Below are positions 7,969-16,738 of a DNA stretch of 64,000 nucleotides, piece after piece. Source of the DNA: JAVBMP01 sp031552195. Its GTDB lineage: Bacteria > Desulfobacterota > Desulfovibrionia > Desulfovibrionales > Desulfovibrionaceae. Position numbers and translations under genes: made by a program. Position 1 is the stretch's first letter. Every line of letters starts with the position of its first letter. The notes beneath the pieces are model-generated. The model made no database searches and was not told the DNA's origin. It saw only the letters and a list, made by a program, of their open reading frames with translations. Location of the stretch: NCBI GenBank assembly GCA_031552195.1, contig JAVBMT010000011.1, positions 1-64,000 on the forward strand, given 5' to 3'.

Positions 7969-8886
7969 ATGCGCGAACTTGTTTCCGGCTGCAAAATAAA
8001 CCTTTACTTGCGCATAACCGGGCGCATGCCCAACGGCTATCATACGCTGGAGTCGCTCTTTTTCCCCCTGCCGCTGCCCTGTGACCGGATACTGGCTGAA
8101 ATACGGCCGGACCGACCTGGCTGTTTCGAATTGCGTTGCGGCGCTTTGGGCATAGACCCCGCGGACAACACCCTGGCCAAGGCTTACCGGGTTTATGGAG
8201 ACGCCTTGCGCGGCAAGGGGCGAAGTTTTGAACTTCCCGGCCTTGAGGTCGAGCTTGTCAAAGGCGTTCCGCACGGGGCGGGGTTGGGCGGCGGCAGCGC
8301 CGATGCGGCCCGTTTGCTGCATTTGTTGCAGGAACTTGCCGGAAGCGAAGGCCTTGAAGAGGGCGAACTTAACGCCGTGGCCGCCCGTGTCGGAGCGGAC
8401 GTGCCCTTCTTTCTGCTCAACGTTCCGGCCCTGGCTTCAGGCATTGGGGAAAAGCTTGCGCCGGTTGCCAACCCGTTGCCGGGGAGGCATCTGCTTCTGG
8501 CCTGCCCGGACGTCAGGGTCAACACCGCCTGGGCCTATGCGGAGTGGGATAAAAGGCAGGCCGAGGCCGGTTCCGGCCCGGAGAATTCCCGCTTGACAAG
8601 TTCCTCGGCGCAAGCTAAGAACCCTCTTTCCGGCGGCTTGCAGTTTTTTAACAGTTTTGAACCTGTGGTTTTCGCCGCTTATCCGGAGCTTGCCCGCATT
8701 AAAAGCCTTATACTTGAGGCCAGAGCGGAAGGAGCCCTGATGAGCGGCAGCGGAAGCAGCCTTTTCGGCGTTTTCAAAGAGCGAAGCGCGGCTGAAAGGC
8801 TGGGAAGCGTCTTGGAAAGACAGGGATTGACCGTTTACGTGCAGGCGCTTGATGCAGGGGTGTCGCCAAGCTGGCAAGGCATCTGA
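7969..8886 (+). CDS. ispE: 4-diphosphocytidyl-2-C-methyl-D-erythritol kinase
   Basis: A 305-residue GHMP kinase of the MEP isoprenoid pathway, phosphorylating the 2-hydroxyl of CDP-ME. The start MRELVSGCKINLYLRITG and NGYHTLESLFFPL are typical; the ATP loop PHGAGLGGGSADAARLL and the C-terminal LMSGSGSSLFGVF are the GHMP motifs. ATG 7969 is chosen over the upstream TTG at 7954 because the family begins at this point. The last 31 bases lie inside tRNA-Gln: the final residues GVSPSWQGI are encoded by the tRNA 5' half. Repeat copy B fills most of the leader. Confidence 0.95.
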   Translation: MRELVSGCKINLYLRITGRMPNGYHTLESLFFPLPLPCDRILAEIRPDRPGCFELRCGALGIDPADNTLAKAYRVYGDALRGKGRSFELPGLEVELVKGVPHGAGLGGGSADAARLLHLLQELAGSEGLEEGELNAVAARVGADVPFFLLNVPALASGIGEKLAPVANPLPGRHLLLACPDVRVNTAWAYAEWDKRQAEAGSGPENSRLTSSSAQAKNPLSGGLQFFNSFEPVVFAAYPELARIKSLILEARAEGALMSGSGSSLFGVFKERSAAERLGSVLERQGLTVYVQALDAGVSPSWQGI

Positions 8887-8931
8887 TTTTGGTTCAGACA
8901 TTCGTGGGTTCAAATCCTTCCACCCCTGCCA
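8856..8931 (+). tRNA. tRNA-Gln(UUG)
   Basis: A 76-base cloverleaf with encoded CCA. Acceptor AGGGGTG (8856-8862) pairs with CACCCCT (8921-8927), discriminator G8928, then CCA. The anticodon stem TCTGA/TCAGA encloses TTTTGGT with anticodon TTG, which reads CAA. The D arm GCCAAGCTGGCAAGGC and T loop TTCAAAT are in place. The T stem GTGGG/CCTTC has one T-T mismatch. The 5' 31 bases overlap the end of ispE, so tRNA maturation must cut the ispE message. Confidence 0.93.
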
Positions 8932-8964
8932 TTTTTTATACCATAGCTCAATAGCGGGTGCGCC

Positions 8965-9909
8965 ATGCAAGGCAATCTTAAAATTCTGGGCGGAACAGCC
9001 AACCCGGCCCTGGTGGATTCTATCTGTCTGCATCTGGGGTGCACGCGCACGCCCGCCTTGCTTGACACGTTCAGCGACGGCGAAATACGCGTCGAAATCC
9101 GCGACAACGTGCGCGGAGACGATGTCTTCGTCGTTCAGCCCACCTGCTCTCCTGTAAATTTCAATCTCGTACAGCTTTGCCTGATGCTTGACGCCCTCAA
9201 GCGGGCCAGCGCGGGCCGCGTTACCGCCGTGCTTCCCTATTACGGCTACGCCAGGCAAGACCGCAAGGTTTCCCCGCGCGCGCCCATAAGCGCCAAGCTG
9301 GTGGCGGACTGCCTGATAGCCGCCGGAATGCACCGCCTGATAACAGTTGACTTGCACGCCGGGCAACTGCAGGGATTTTTCAACGTTCCGGTAGACAACC
9401 TGTACGCCGCGCCGGTAATTATCGATTACCTGCGCACCCTCGGCAACACCGAGGATATTGTGATAGTTTCGCCGGACGCCGGCGGCGTGGAGCGCGCCAG
9501 GGCTTACGCCAAGCGCATTAACGCCGGGCTTGCCATTATCGATAAGCGGCGCGACCAGCCGAACCAGGCCAGCGCCATGCACCTTATAGGCAGTGTCGAG
9601 GGCAAGCGCGCCATACTGGTTGACGACATGATAGACACCGCCGGAACCATTGTGGCCGGAGCCGACGTGCTCATAAAGCACGGCGCGCGGGAAGTAATGG
9701 CTTGCGCCACCCACCCCGTGCTTTCCGGACCGGCCCTGGAGCGCCTTGAAAAATCGTCTTTTTCGCAGATTATCGTTACAGACACCGTACCGCTCAGAGA
9801 CGAAGCCAAGGCTTGCGGAAAAATAAAAGTGCTTTCAGTTGCCGGGCTTATTGCCAAGGCTATTTACAGTACACACACCGAATCCTCCGTCAGCGTGCTT
9901 TTTGTGTAG
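8965..9909 (+). CDS. prs: Ribose-phosphate pyrophosphokinase
   Basis: A 314-residue PRPP synthase, converting ribose 5-phosphate and ATP to PRPP for nucleotide, histidine and tryptophan synthesis. Visible motifs are the N-terminal [21 protein letters not shown], the family signature in [11 protein letters not shown], the flexible catalytic region DKRR, and the PRPP-binding loop [11 protein letters not shown]. Length is standard. It starts 33 bases after the tRNA CCA end and is followed 55 bases on by rplY. The order ispE, tRNA-Gln, prs, rplY is recalled as typical of Desulfovibrio. Confidence 0.96.
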   Translation: MQGNLKILGGTANPALVDSICLHLGCTRTPALLDTFSDGEIRVEIRDNVRGDDVFVVQPTCSPVNFNLVQLCLMLDALKRASAGRVTAVLPYYGYARQDRKVSPRAPISAKLVADCLIAAGMHRLITVDLHAGQLQGFFNVPVDNLYAAPVIIDYLRTLGNTEDIVIVSPDAGGVERARAYAKRINAGLAIIDKRRDQPNQASAMHLIGSVEGKRAILVDDMIDTAGTIVAGADVLIKHGAREVMACATHPVLSGPALERLEKSSFSQIIVTDTVPLRDEAKACGKIKVLSVAGLIAKAIYSTHTESSVSVLFV

Positions 9910-9964
9910 CCCGCTACCGTCAGCAACGGCGTAAGTCATGGCTGAGGATTAAAAGGAGAAAAAC

Positions 9965-10555
9965 ATGTCAGAGTTTATGAATCTTCGAGTGCAGAAACGC
10001 GACAAAACAGGCAAGGGCGTTGCCCGCCGCCTGCGTGCGGAAGGCATCGTTCCGGCTGTTTTCTATGGCAGCAAGGGTGAAAGCATTCCAGTGCAGGTGT
10101 CAGAGAAGGAATTGTCCAAGGTTTTCAGCCAAGTCGGACGCACCACTGTGTTCAATGTGGAAATCGAAGACGCCGCCGGCGCTGTGAACGTGTGCCCCGC
10201 CCTTATCTGGGACGTGGATTACTACCCGGTTAAAAAGAGTATGCAGCACGTGGACTTTTTCGGCGTTGACCTTGATAAGGAACTCAAAATCACCGTTCCC
10301 CTGGAATTCATCGGAACCGCCAAAGGCACCAAACTTGGCGGCAAGCTGGAAATTTACCGCGAAAAAATCCAGATATGGAGCAAACCCCTCTCCCTGCCCA
10401 AAAAAATCACTGTGGACATCACAGAGTTTGGCATTGACCAGGGGCTGCGCGTGGCCGAACTTGCCATGCCGGAAGGCGTGCGCGCTCATTATGATGTGAA
10501 TTACGCCATCCTGCAGGTGCTCAACCCGAGCGCCGCCGCGGACGAAGACAAATAA
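9965..10555 (+). CDS. rplY: 50S ribosomal protein bL25 (long CTC form)
   Basis: A 196-residue bL25 of the CTC subfamily, with the 5S rRNA-binding N-terminal domain (LRVQKRDKTGKGVARRLRAE, VPAVFYG) and the extra C-terminal beta domain (EIYREKIQIWSKPLSLPKKI through NYAILQVLNP) that E. coli L25 lacks. The long form is known as a general stress protein in some bacteria. A GGAGAAAAAC site precedes the ATG. A strong terminator follows 27 bases after the stop. Confidence 0.96.
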   Translation: MSEFMNLRVQKRDKTGKGVARRLRAEGIVPAVFYGSKGESIPVQVSEKELSKVFSQVGRTTVFNVEIEDAAGAVNVCPALIWDVDYYPVKKSMQHVDFFGVDLDKELKITVPLEFIGTAKGTKLGGKLEIYREKIQIWSKPLSLPKKITVDITEFGIDQGLRVAELAMPEGVRAHYDVNYAILQVLNPSAAADEDK

Positions 10556-10582
10556 ATCCGCGCCTAGGCGACAGCATGAATC

Positions 10583-10620
10583 AGCCCCCGGATCGATGCA
10601 GATTCCGGGGGCTTTCTTTT
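10583..10620 (+). terminator. Rho-independent terminator after rplY
   Basis: A perfect 10-bp stem, AGCCCCCGGA (10583-10592) with TCCGGGGGCT (10604-10613), an 11-base loop and the tail TTCTTTT. It closes the ispE to rplY unit. Confidence 0.9.
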
Positions 10621-10698
10621 GTGCGGTTTTTACCAGGCTATTCGCTCACATTCGCGTACGCCTGGCATGCAGGTGGCAATCACATGAGCTTCAAAGGC

Positions 10699-11757
10699 TT
10701 AGTCCATGGTGTAGAAAACGCCGTTAGCGCCCGGAGTCTGGCTGGACAGCCGCAACGCCCGCCGAAGTTCCGCCTCGGGGTCGTGTATGCCCAGGCCGTT
10801 CAATTCATGCAGTAAAAAGTCATGCAAGATCTTCTGGTCCAGCTGTTTAAAAGCCAGCTGCTGTTTTTCGCTCAGGATGTATATATTGCACCCGCTATCT
10901 TTCATTTTTTCAAGATCTTTAACGGTTTGGGCGTAAAGAATTTCCCCGCTTTCACGGCTGAAATCCTCTCCGGCGTTTTCCGACAGCAGGGCGCGCAGAT
11001 CTTCGGGCAGTTTATTCCAGGCTTCGTGATTCACGACGATGCCCATGGTGATGGAGCTTGAGGGAAAAACGGAAACGTCTTTGGCAACGCTTATAAGGTC
11101 GTATGGAATGCCTACGGGCAAAGGGCCGTAAAAAATGTCGCCTATGCCGCGTTGCATGGCCTGGAGGGTGTTTTCAATGGCGATGCGGATGGGAATGCCG
11201 CCCCAAGCCTTGACCTGTTCGGCCTGAGTGTTTTCCCATACCAGCACACGTTTTCCGATGAGGTCTTGAGGGGAAAGCACCGGCCCTTTGGTGGAGAAAA
11301 AGCCGCTACGGTCGCTTCCCCAGAGCGTCAGTACCTTGCCCAGGGCGTCCCACTGCGCTTTAACGTCCGGCAATTCTGAATAAGCCCTCCAAAAAAGCCC
11401 GCTGGCGTGTATGCTTTCTTTGGCGATATACGGCACGCTGAAGGCCAGGGAGTGGGAAAGTTCCCTGGGCAGGCGCCTTGCGGAAAATATGCCTATATCC
11501 ACTGTTCCGGAAATCACTGCCTTCTCAATGTCCTGCGTAGGAACCAGAGCGCCTGGATTCCTGCGATGTATGATAAGGCGTCCCCGGCTTTTTTCCGCTA
11601 TCTTATCCGCCCAGGGGCGGTAAAGTTCCCTGTCAAGCACATGACCGCCGCCGTATATGGTCTGAAAATTCAGTTCGTAAATTTTTTCCGCGCTTCGGGC
11701 CGCGGAAGGAAATGCGATGAAGAACATGAAGAGCAGCGGAGCAAAACGCTTGGGCAT
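10699..11757 (-). CDS. TRAP transporter solute-binding protein (DctP family), orphan
   Basis: A 352-residue periplasmic binding protein. ATG 11757 is preferred over an upstream start at 11838 because it begins a proper signal peptide (MPKRFAPLLFMFFIAFPSAARSAEKI). The mature part carries the DctP signature: an early GGHVLDRELYRPWADKIAEKSRGRL, then NPGALVPTQDIEKAVISGTVDIG, the conserved central segment around IGKRVLVWENTQAEQVKAWGG with the organic-acid contact region. No DctQ or DctM membrane subunits flank it, so it must pair with a transporter elsewhere or act as a sensor domain partner. A sigma-70 promoter and a 16-bp palindrome lie in its leader. Substrate unknown. Confidence 0.85.
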   Translation of the reverse strand: MPKRFAPLLFMFFIAFPSAARSAEKIYELNFQTIYGGGHVLDRELYRPWADKIAEKSRGRLIIHRRNPGALVPTQDIEKAVISGTVDIGIFSARRLPRELSHSLAFSVPYIAKESIHASGLFWRAYSELPDVKAQWDALGKVLTLWGSDRSGFFSTKGPVLSPQDLIGKRVLVWENTQAEQVKAWGGIPIRIAIENTLQAMQRGIGDIFYGPLPVGIPYDLISVAKDVSVFPSSSITMGIVVNHEAWNKLPEDLRALLSENAGEDFSRESGEILYAQTVKDLEKMKDSGCNIYILSEKQQLAFKQLDQKILHDFLLHELNGLGIHDPEAELRRALRLSSQTPGANGVFYTMD

Positions 11758-11778
11758 AATACGGATACCTTTAAGATA

Positions 11779-11794
11779 ATATGCCATGGCATAT
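11779..11794. promoter_or_regulatory. 16-bp perfect palindrome in the dctP-like leader
   Basis: ATATGCCATGGCATAT is self-complementary over all 16 bases. It sits about 60 bases downstream of the predicted transcription start and 22 bases before the ATG, a place where a repressor or a translational hairpin could act. Function is inferred from position only. Confidence 0.4.
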
Positions 11795-11858
11795 CGTAAC
11801 GGCGAATTAAAAGCGCGTGCTGGACAAAATAAACGCATTGAGCGATCAACGCGTCTAT

Positions 11859-11886
11859 GTAATATTTTAAAAAAGAGTCATGTCAA
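11859..11886 (-). promoter_or_regulatory. Sigma-70 promoter for the dctP-like gene
   Basis: On the minus strand TTGACA (11886-11881) is followed after 16 bases by TATTAC (11864-11859). The -35 is a consensus match. The predicted start lies about 95 bases before the ATG. Confidence 0.5.
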
Positions 11887-11993
11887 GTTTTTTCTGGCTG
11901 TTTTTCCGGCGTTGAAACGAAATGCCGGGGGTAGGTAGGCCGACGGAGGACCGGATTTGCGCGGCATGCCTTCAGCAAAAGGGCTTCCTTTTT

Positions 11994-12160
11994 GCGTACC
12001 TAAAAAAGTTTTTAACGCTGTGTTCTTTTCGCAACCAAGAGGCATGCGCGCAACAGGCATAGGGTAAAAAGTCAAGGTAATCAGCTCTAAGAGTACGTTC
12101 CCTTCGCAAGAAGGTCGTTTTTCTTGCCTTTGGCGCAATTTTTTTTTAGGAACAGCCCCC
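11994..12160 (+). repeat. Intergenic repeat element, copy C (divergent)
   Basis: The right half (from about 12085) matches copies A and B: AAGAGTACGTTCCCTTCGC, AAGGTCGTTTTTCTTG, CCTTTGGCGCAATTTTT and the end AGGAACAGCCCCC. The left half has diverged but keeps CCTAAAAAAGTTTTTAACG near the expected left end. It fills most of the 454-base gap between the dctP-like start and the activase stop; a GC-rich GCCCCC/GGGGGC hairpin overlaps its right end. Confidence 0.5.
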
Positions 12161-12211
12161 GCGGCAAGAGGGGGCGTCATTTTATGCCGCTTTGATCTGA
12201 ACGGCGGCCCG

Positions 12212-15200
12212 TCAGGTTTGAAGTGAACTGTGGGCCACGGACATCATAAGTTTAAGGCGGTTGATCTGGTTGACCTCGCTCACGCCGGGGTCATAGTCTA
12301 TGGCGACGATATTGGCCGTGGGGTAGCGCTCCTTCAGCGGCTTGAGCATGCCGCGCCCGGTTATGTGGTTGGGCAGGCAGGCGAAAGGCTGAACGCATAC
12401 GATATTCGGAACGCCGGTTTCAAGAAGTTCAATCATTTCCGCCGTGAGCAGCCAGCCTTCTCCGGCCTGGTTGCCGAGAGACGCGATGCCGTCAGTCAGC
12501 TTGGCCATGTGATTCAGGCGCGGCGGGGCCTGAAAGCGTTCGGAACGCGAAAGGGCTCGGCGCATGGTGTCGCGCAGCCACTCGATCAGCCTGGTGACCG
12601 CTTCGGAGATGAAAACGGACTTTAGAGCACCGCCGTAATGTTTGCGGCCGAACAGCGCCCCGTAGCCGCAATAGAGGAAAAAATCCATCAGGTCGGGAAC
12701 CACGGCCTCGCCGCCTTCCGCCTCTATGTTTCCCACAAGGTCGTTATTCGCGCCGGGGTGAAATTTCACCAGGATTTCGCCTACCACTCCGATTTTGGGC
12801 TTGCGCAGGTTTTCGCGCAGGGGCAGGGCGTCGAAATCCGCCACGATGCGCCTGGCGTTGCCGGCGAAGACGGAACGGGAGTGTTTGCCTTGCAGCGATT
12901 CGCAACAGGCGGCTTCCCATTTTTTGTGCAGGGCGTCGGCCGAGCCGGCAACCAGCTCGTAAGGGCGTGTGCGGTAAAGCACGCGCATCAGCAGGTCGCC
13001 GTAAAGAATCGCCATAACGGCTTTTTTGAGCATGGAAAAACTGTAATTGAATCCGGGGTTTTCTTCCAGCCCGGAGGCGTTGAGAGAAATAACCGGAACC
13101 TGCTGGCAGCCCGCATCGCGCAAGGCTTTGCGTATCAGGGAGATATAGTTCGTGGCCCGGCACTGCCCGCCGGTCTGGCTGATTATGAGCGCGGTGCGGT
13201 TAAGGTCGAACCCGCCGTTCAAAAGGGCGTCTATCATCTGCCCCACTACCATGGTGCAGGGGTAGCAGGCGTCGTTGTGCACAAACCTGAGACCATGGTC
13301 AACGGCTGATTTTCCCGCTGTTTCCAGCACTTTCAAGTTGTAGCCTTCGGAATGGAACACGGCTTCAAGCAGGCTGAAGTGCATGGGAGACATCTGAGGA
13401 GCGAGAATGGTGTAATTTTCACGCATTCCTTCCTTGAAAGGGCTGTGCTTCACCGGCGTGATCAGGCACGGGCCCGCGTCTTCGGAGCAAACCGGGGCCT
13501 TGTTGAGTTTGGCCGCCAGGCGGACCCTTTCTTCCATGGCCGCTTTGAGCGAACGCAGGCGAATGCGCGCCGCGCCAAGGTTCGTGCCTTCGTCAATTTT
13601 GATCAGGGTCGGGGTTTTATGGGCCACTTCAAGAATTTCCGCCACCTGATCAACGGTCAGGGCGTCCAGACCGCAGCCGAAAGAGGTGAACTGCACCAGT
13701 TCAAGCTGTGGGCAGTTGGCTACAAAGGCCGCCGCCGCGTAAAGGCGTGAATGGTAGCTCCACTGGTCTACAACCCGCAGGGGGGCTCGCACGAAGCCCT
13801 CGCCCAGGTGCGCCACGCTGTCTTCGGTCAGAACGGCCAACCCTTCTTCGACAACAATTTTGTCTATGCCGTGGTTGATGCCGGGGTCTATGTGATACGG
13901 CCGTCCGGAGAGGACTATGCCGCGCTTGCCGTTGGCCTTCAGCCAGGCGACGGTTTCAGCGCCTTTGGCCCTGATGTCGGCCCTGGCGTTTTGCATTTCC
14001 TTCCAGGCCGAGGCTACGGCTTTTTTGATTTCGCCCTTCGAGATGCGCAAGGGGGCGAATTCCTCCGTCAGGACGTTGACCATGGAAGGGAGGTGATTGA
14101 AACTGATAAAGGGCGCATGGAAAGGGATTCCGGAAGTTTTGAGGGAATCCATATTTCCGCGTATCACTTCGGAATAGGACGAAACAACCGGGCAATTATA
14201 GTTGTTGCCGGAATATTCGAATTCTTTCCATTCATAGGTGACGGAGGGGTAAAAAATACGGTCGACCTTGCGCCCGATAAGATATTCTATGTGCCCGTGC
14301 GCCAGCTTGGCGGGAAAACAGGCCGATTCCGAAGGAATGCTGTCCAGGCCGCGCCGGTAGAGGTGAGCGCTGGACGGCGGGGAAAGGACCACGGAAAAGC
14401 CGAGGCCGGTGAAAAAAGTATGCCAGAAGGGATAGTTCTCGTAGCAGTTAAGGGCGCGGGCTATGCCCACCGTGCCGCGGGGGGCTTTATCCGGCGGCAG
14501 GGGCTTGTAATCGAAAACGCGCTCGTATTTATACTGGTAAAGATTGGGCAGCCCGGTTCCTTCCGTAAGTTCGGCGTCGCTTTTTCCGTATTGGGCGCCT
14601 TTTTCGCAGCGGTTGCCGGATATGAAATGGCGTCCGTCCGCAAAGGTATTGATAAGCAGGCGGCACTGGTTGCCGCAGCGTTTACAGTGGTCTATGCTTT
14701 TGTGCACGCTGAATTCGGCCAGTTCCGCCGGTGTTATGAAGCTGGATTTTCCCTCTTCGCCCATGCGCTCCCTGGCCAGCAAGGCCGCCCCGTAAGCGCC
14801 CATCAGTCCGGCTATGTCCATGCGCGCCACCTGGCGGCCCGTAAGTTTTTCAAAGGCGCAGAGCACTGCTTCATTGTTGAACGTTCCGCCCTGCACGATA
14901 ATTTTTTCCGGAAGTTCGCCAACGCTCTTCAGCCGTATGACTTTGTAGAGGGCGTTTTTTATGACCGAATAAGACAGCCCGGCTGAAATGTCGGCCACGC
15001 TGGCTCCTTCCTTCTGGGCCTGCTTGACGCGTGAATTCATGAAAACGGTGCAGCGCGTGCCGAGTTCGACCGGACGGGGAGCGGTAAGGGCCAGCCGGGA
15101 GAATTCGCCCACATCGAGGTGCAGCGAGCGGGCGAAGGTTTCCAGGAAAGAGCCGCATCCGGCGGAGCAGGCCTCGTTGAGCAAAATGTCGTGAATAGCC

Positions 15201-16525
15201 CCGTCGCGCACGGTCAGGCATTTCATATCCTGCCCGCCGATGTCCAGAATGAATTCCACCCCCGGCAGCACCGTGTCCGCCGCTTTATAGTGCGCTACGG
15301 TTTCAACCTCGCCCATGTCCAGTTTGAACGCGGCCTTAATGAGGTGTTCGCCGTAACCGGTGGAGGCGCTTCCCGCTATTCTGGCTCCGGCAGGAAGTTT
15401 GTTGTAAATGTCTTCAATAAGTTCGCGCACAACCAGCACGGGGTTGCCCTTGTTGTGGCTGTAAAAGCTGTAGAGCAGTTCGGAGTTGCGGCCTATGCAC
15501 ACGGCCTTGGTGGTGGTGGAGCCTGAATCTATGCCCACAAAGAGCGGACCGCGGTAATCAGCCAGATTTCCTTTAGGCACAACCGCTTTGCCGTGCCGTT
15601 CGCGGAAGGCGTTCAGTTCGGCTTCGTCCTGGAAAAGGCGCGGCAATATTTCAACTTCGTTTATAGTGTGGTCAGGAATATTTTTCAGGCGGCGGGTAAT
15701 TTCTGAAAGAGGCATGGCGACGGCCTTGCCTTCGGCCAGCAGGGCGGCCCCGGCCGCGACAAAAAGCTGGGAATTTCCGGGAAAGATAATTTCGTCTGGT
15801 TTAAGGTTCAGGGTTTGAATGAAGCGGTGGCGGAGGTTGTCAAGAAAATAGAGCGGTCCGCCCAAAAAGGCCACCTTGCCGCGTATCGGCTTGCCGCAGG
15901 ACAGGCCGCCTATGGTCTGGTTGACAACCGCCTGAAAAATTGAGGCCGCGATGTCTTCGCGCGAGGCCCCTTCGTTGATAAGGGGCTGAATGTCCGTTTT
16001 GGCGAACACCCCGCAACGCGAGGCGATGGGGTGGATGATTTTGCTGTGCCCGGCCAGTTCGTTCAGCCCGGCGGCGTCCGTTTCCAGCAGGGTGGCCATT
16101 TGGTCTATGAAGGCCCCGGTTCCTCCGGCGCAGGTGTTATTCATGCGCTGGTCAAGGCTGTGTTCGCCGAAATAGGTTATCTTGGCGTCTTCTCCGCCCA
16201 GCTCTATAGCCACATCCGTTTCCGGGGCCAGGGCTGAAATGGCCTTTGACCCGGCGATAACCTCCTGCTCGAACGGCAGGCCCAGCAGCCCGGAAAGGGC
16301 AAGCCCCCCGGAACCGGTCATGACCGGCGCGACCGTAACGTCGCCCAAGGCGGCCAACGCTTCGGCCAGAACGGCGGCCAACGTTTCACGGATATCGGAA
16401 AAGTGGCGGCGGTAGTCTGTGAACGCGGCTTCAGAGCGCTCGTTCACGACTACCAGCTTGATGGTCGTGGAGCCTATATCCGCGCCGAGCTTGTAGACCG
16501 GCAATGCTTGTTCTTCTTGCTGCAT
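12212..16525 (-). CDS. 2-hydroxyacyl-CoA dehydratase / activase fusion (BadF-HgdC-like plus DUF2229)
   Basis: A 1437-residue protein. Residues about 8-270 form a first ASKHA ATPase (LGADIGSTTIKLVVV) with CAGGTGAFIDQMA and a Cys in RCGVFAKTD; residues about 325-590 form a second (FVGIDSGSTTTKAVCI) with CSAGCGSFLETFA and RCTVFMNSRVKQ. These are the iron-sulfur activase motifs of HgdC/BadFG. Next is a DUF2229 module (about 680-1000, with SESACFPAKLAHGH) and a C-terminal HgdA/B-like part with CYPCTMVVGQMIDALL. HgdC activates dehydratases by ATP-driven electron transfer to a 4Fe-4S cluster. The large fused form is known in many anaerobes but its substrate is not settled. A consensus sigma-70 promoter precedes it; the ribosome site is weak. 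Confidence 0.85.
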   Translation of the reverse strand: MQQEEQALPVYKLGADIGSTTIKLVVVNERSEAAFTDYRRHFSDIRETLAAVLAEALAALGDVTVAPVMTGSGGLALSGLLGLPFEQEVIAGSKAISALAPETDVAIELGGEDAKITYFGEHSLDQRMNNTCAGGTGAFIDQMATLLETDAAGLNELAGHSKIIHPIASRCGVFAKTDIQPLINEGASREDIAASIFQAVVNQTIGGLSCGKPIRGKVAFLGGPLYFLDNLRHRFIQTLNLKPDEIIFPGNSQLFVAAGAALLAEGKAVAMPLSEITRRLKNIPDHTINEVEILPRLFQDEAELNAFRERHGKAVVPKGNLADYRGPLFVGIDSGSTTTKAVCIGRNSELLYSFYSHNKGNPVLVVRELIEDIYNKLPAGARIAGSASTGYGEHLIKAAFKLDMGEVETVAHYKAADTVLPGVEFILDIGGQDMKCLTVRDGAIHDILLNEACSAGCGSFLETFARSLHLDVGEFSRLALTAPRPVELGTRCTVFMNSRVKQAQKEGASVADISAGLSYSVIKNALYKVIRLKSVGELPEKIIVQGGTFNNEAVLCAFEKLTGRQVARMDIAGLMGAYGAALLARERMGEEGKSSFITPAELAEFSVHKSIDHCKRCGNQCRLLINTFADGRHFISGNRCEKGAQYGKSDAELTEGTGLPNLYQYKYERVFDYKPLPPDKAPRGTVGIARALNCYENYPFWHTFFTGLGFSVVLSPPSSAHLYRRGLDSIPSESACFPAKLAHGHIEYLIGRKVDRIFYPSVTYEWKEFEYSGNNYNCPVVSSYSEVIRGNMDSLKTSGIPFHAPFISFNHLPSMVNVLTEEFAPLRISKGEIKKAVASAWKEMQNARADIRAKGAETVAWLKANGKRGIVLSGRPYHIDPGINHGIDKIVVEEGLAVLTEDSVAHLGEGFVRAPLRVVDQWSYHSRLYAAAAFVANCPQLELVQFTSFGCGLDALTVDQVAEILEVAHKTPTLIKIDEGTNLGAARIRLRSLKAAMEERVRLAAKLNKAPVCSEDAGPCLITPVKHSPFKEGMRENYTILAPQMSPMHFSLLEAVFHSEGYNLKVLETAGKSAVDHGLRFVHNDACYPCTMVVGQMIDALLNGGFDLNRTALIISQTGGQCRATNYISLIRKALRDAGCQQVPVISLNASGLEENPGFNYSFSMLKKAVMAILYGDLLMRVLYRTRPYELVAGSADALHKKWEAACCESLQGKHSRSVFAGNARRIVADFDALPLRENLRKPKIGVVGEILVKFHPGANNDLVGNIEAEGGEAVVPDLMDFFLYCGYGALFGRKHYGGALKSVFISEAVTRLIEWLRDTMRRALSRSERFQAPPRLNHMAKLTDGIASLGNQAGEGWLLTAEMIELLETGVPNIVCVQPFACLPNHITGRGMLKPLKERYPTANIVAIDYDPGVSEVNQINRLKLMMSVAHSSLQT

Positions 16526-16636
16526 GGTTGGTTACGGATCAAATTGGAAATATATTTTTATGGTGGAATACGCTTCCAGCAAAGTACAAAAATATAGCCG
16601 CGTTTTTTGAGGCATGTTGGCTCGCAGCTATATTTA

Positions 16637-16665
16637 AATATATGGTGAAAGAACCTGTATGTCAA
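16637..16665 (-). promoter_or_regulatory. Sigma-70 promoter for the dehydratase/activase gene
   Basis: On the minus strand TTGACA (16665-16660), a 17-base spacer and TATATT (16642-16637), close to consensus. The -10 lies inside the 14-bp palindrome TATATTTAAATATA (about 16629-16642), a possible operator. The leader is about 105 bases. It lies in an AT-rich gap that separates the gene from the phage-like module upstream. Confidence 0.6.
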
Positions 16666-16738
16666 ATAATGCGCTGTAATTATCCGATTATAATCCTGGA
16701 TGCAACAGGGCTGAAAAGCGGCCGCGGCCCGGCTCGCG

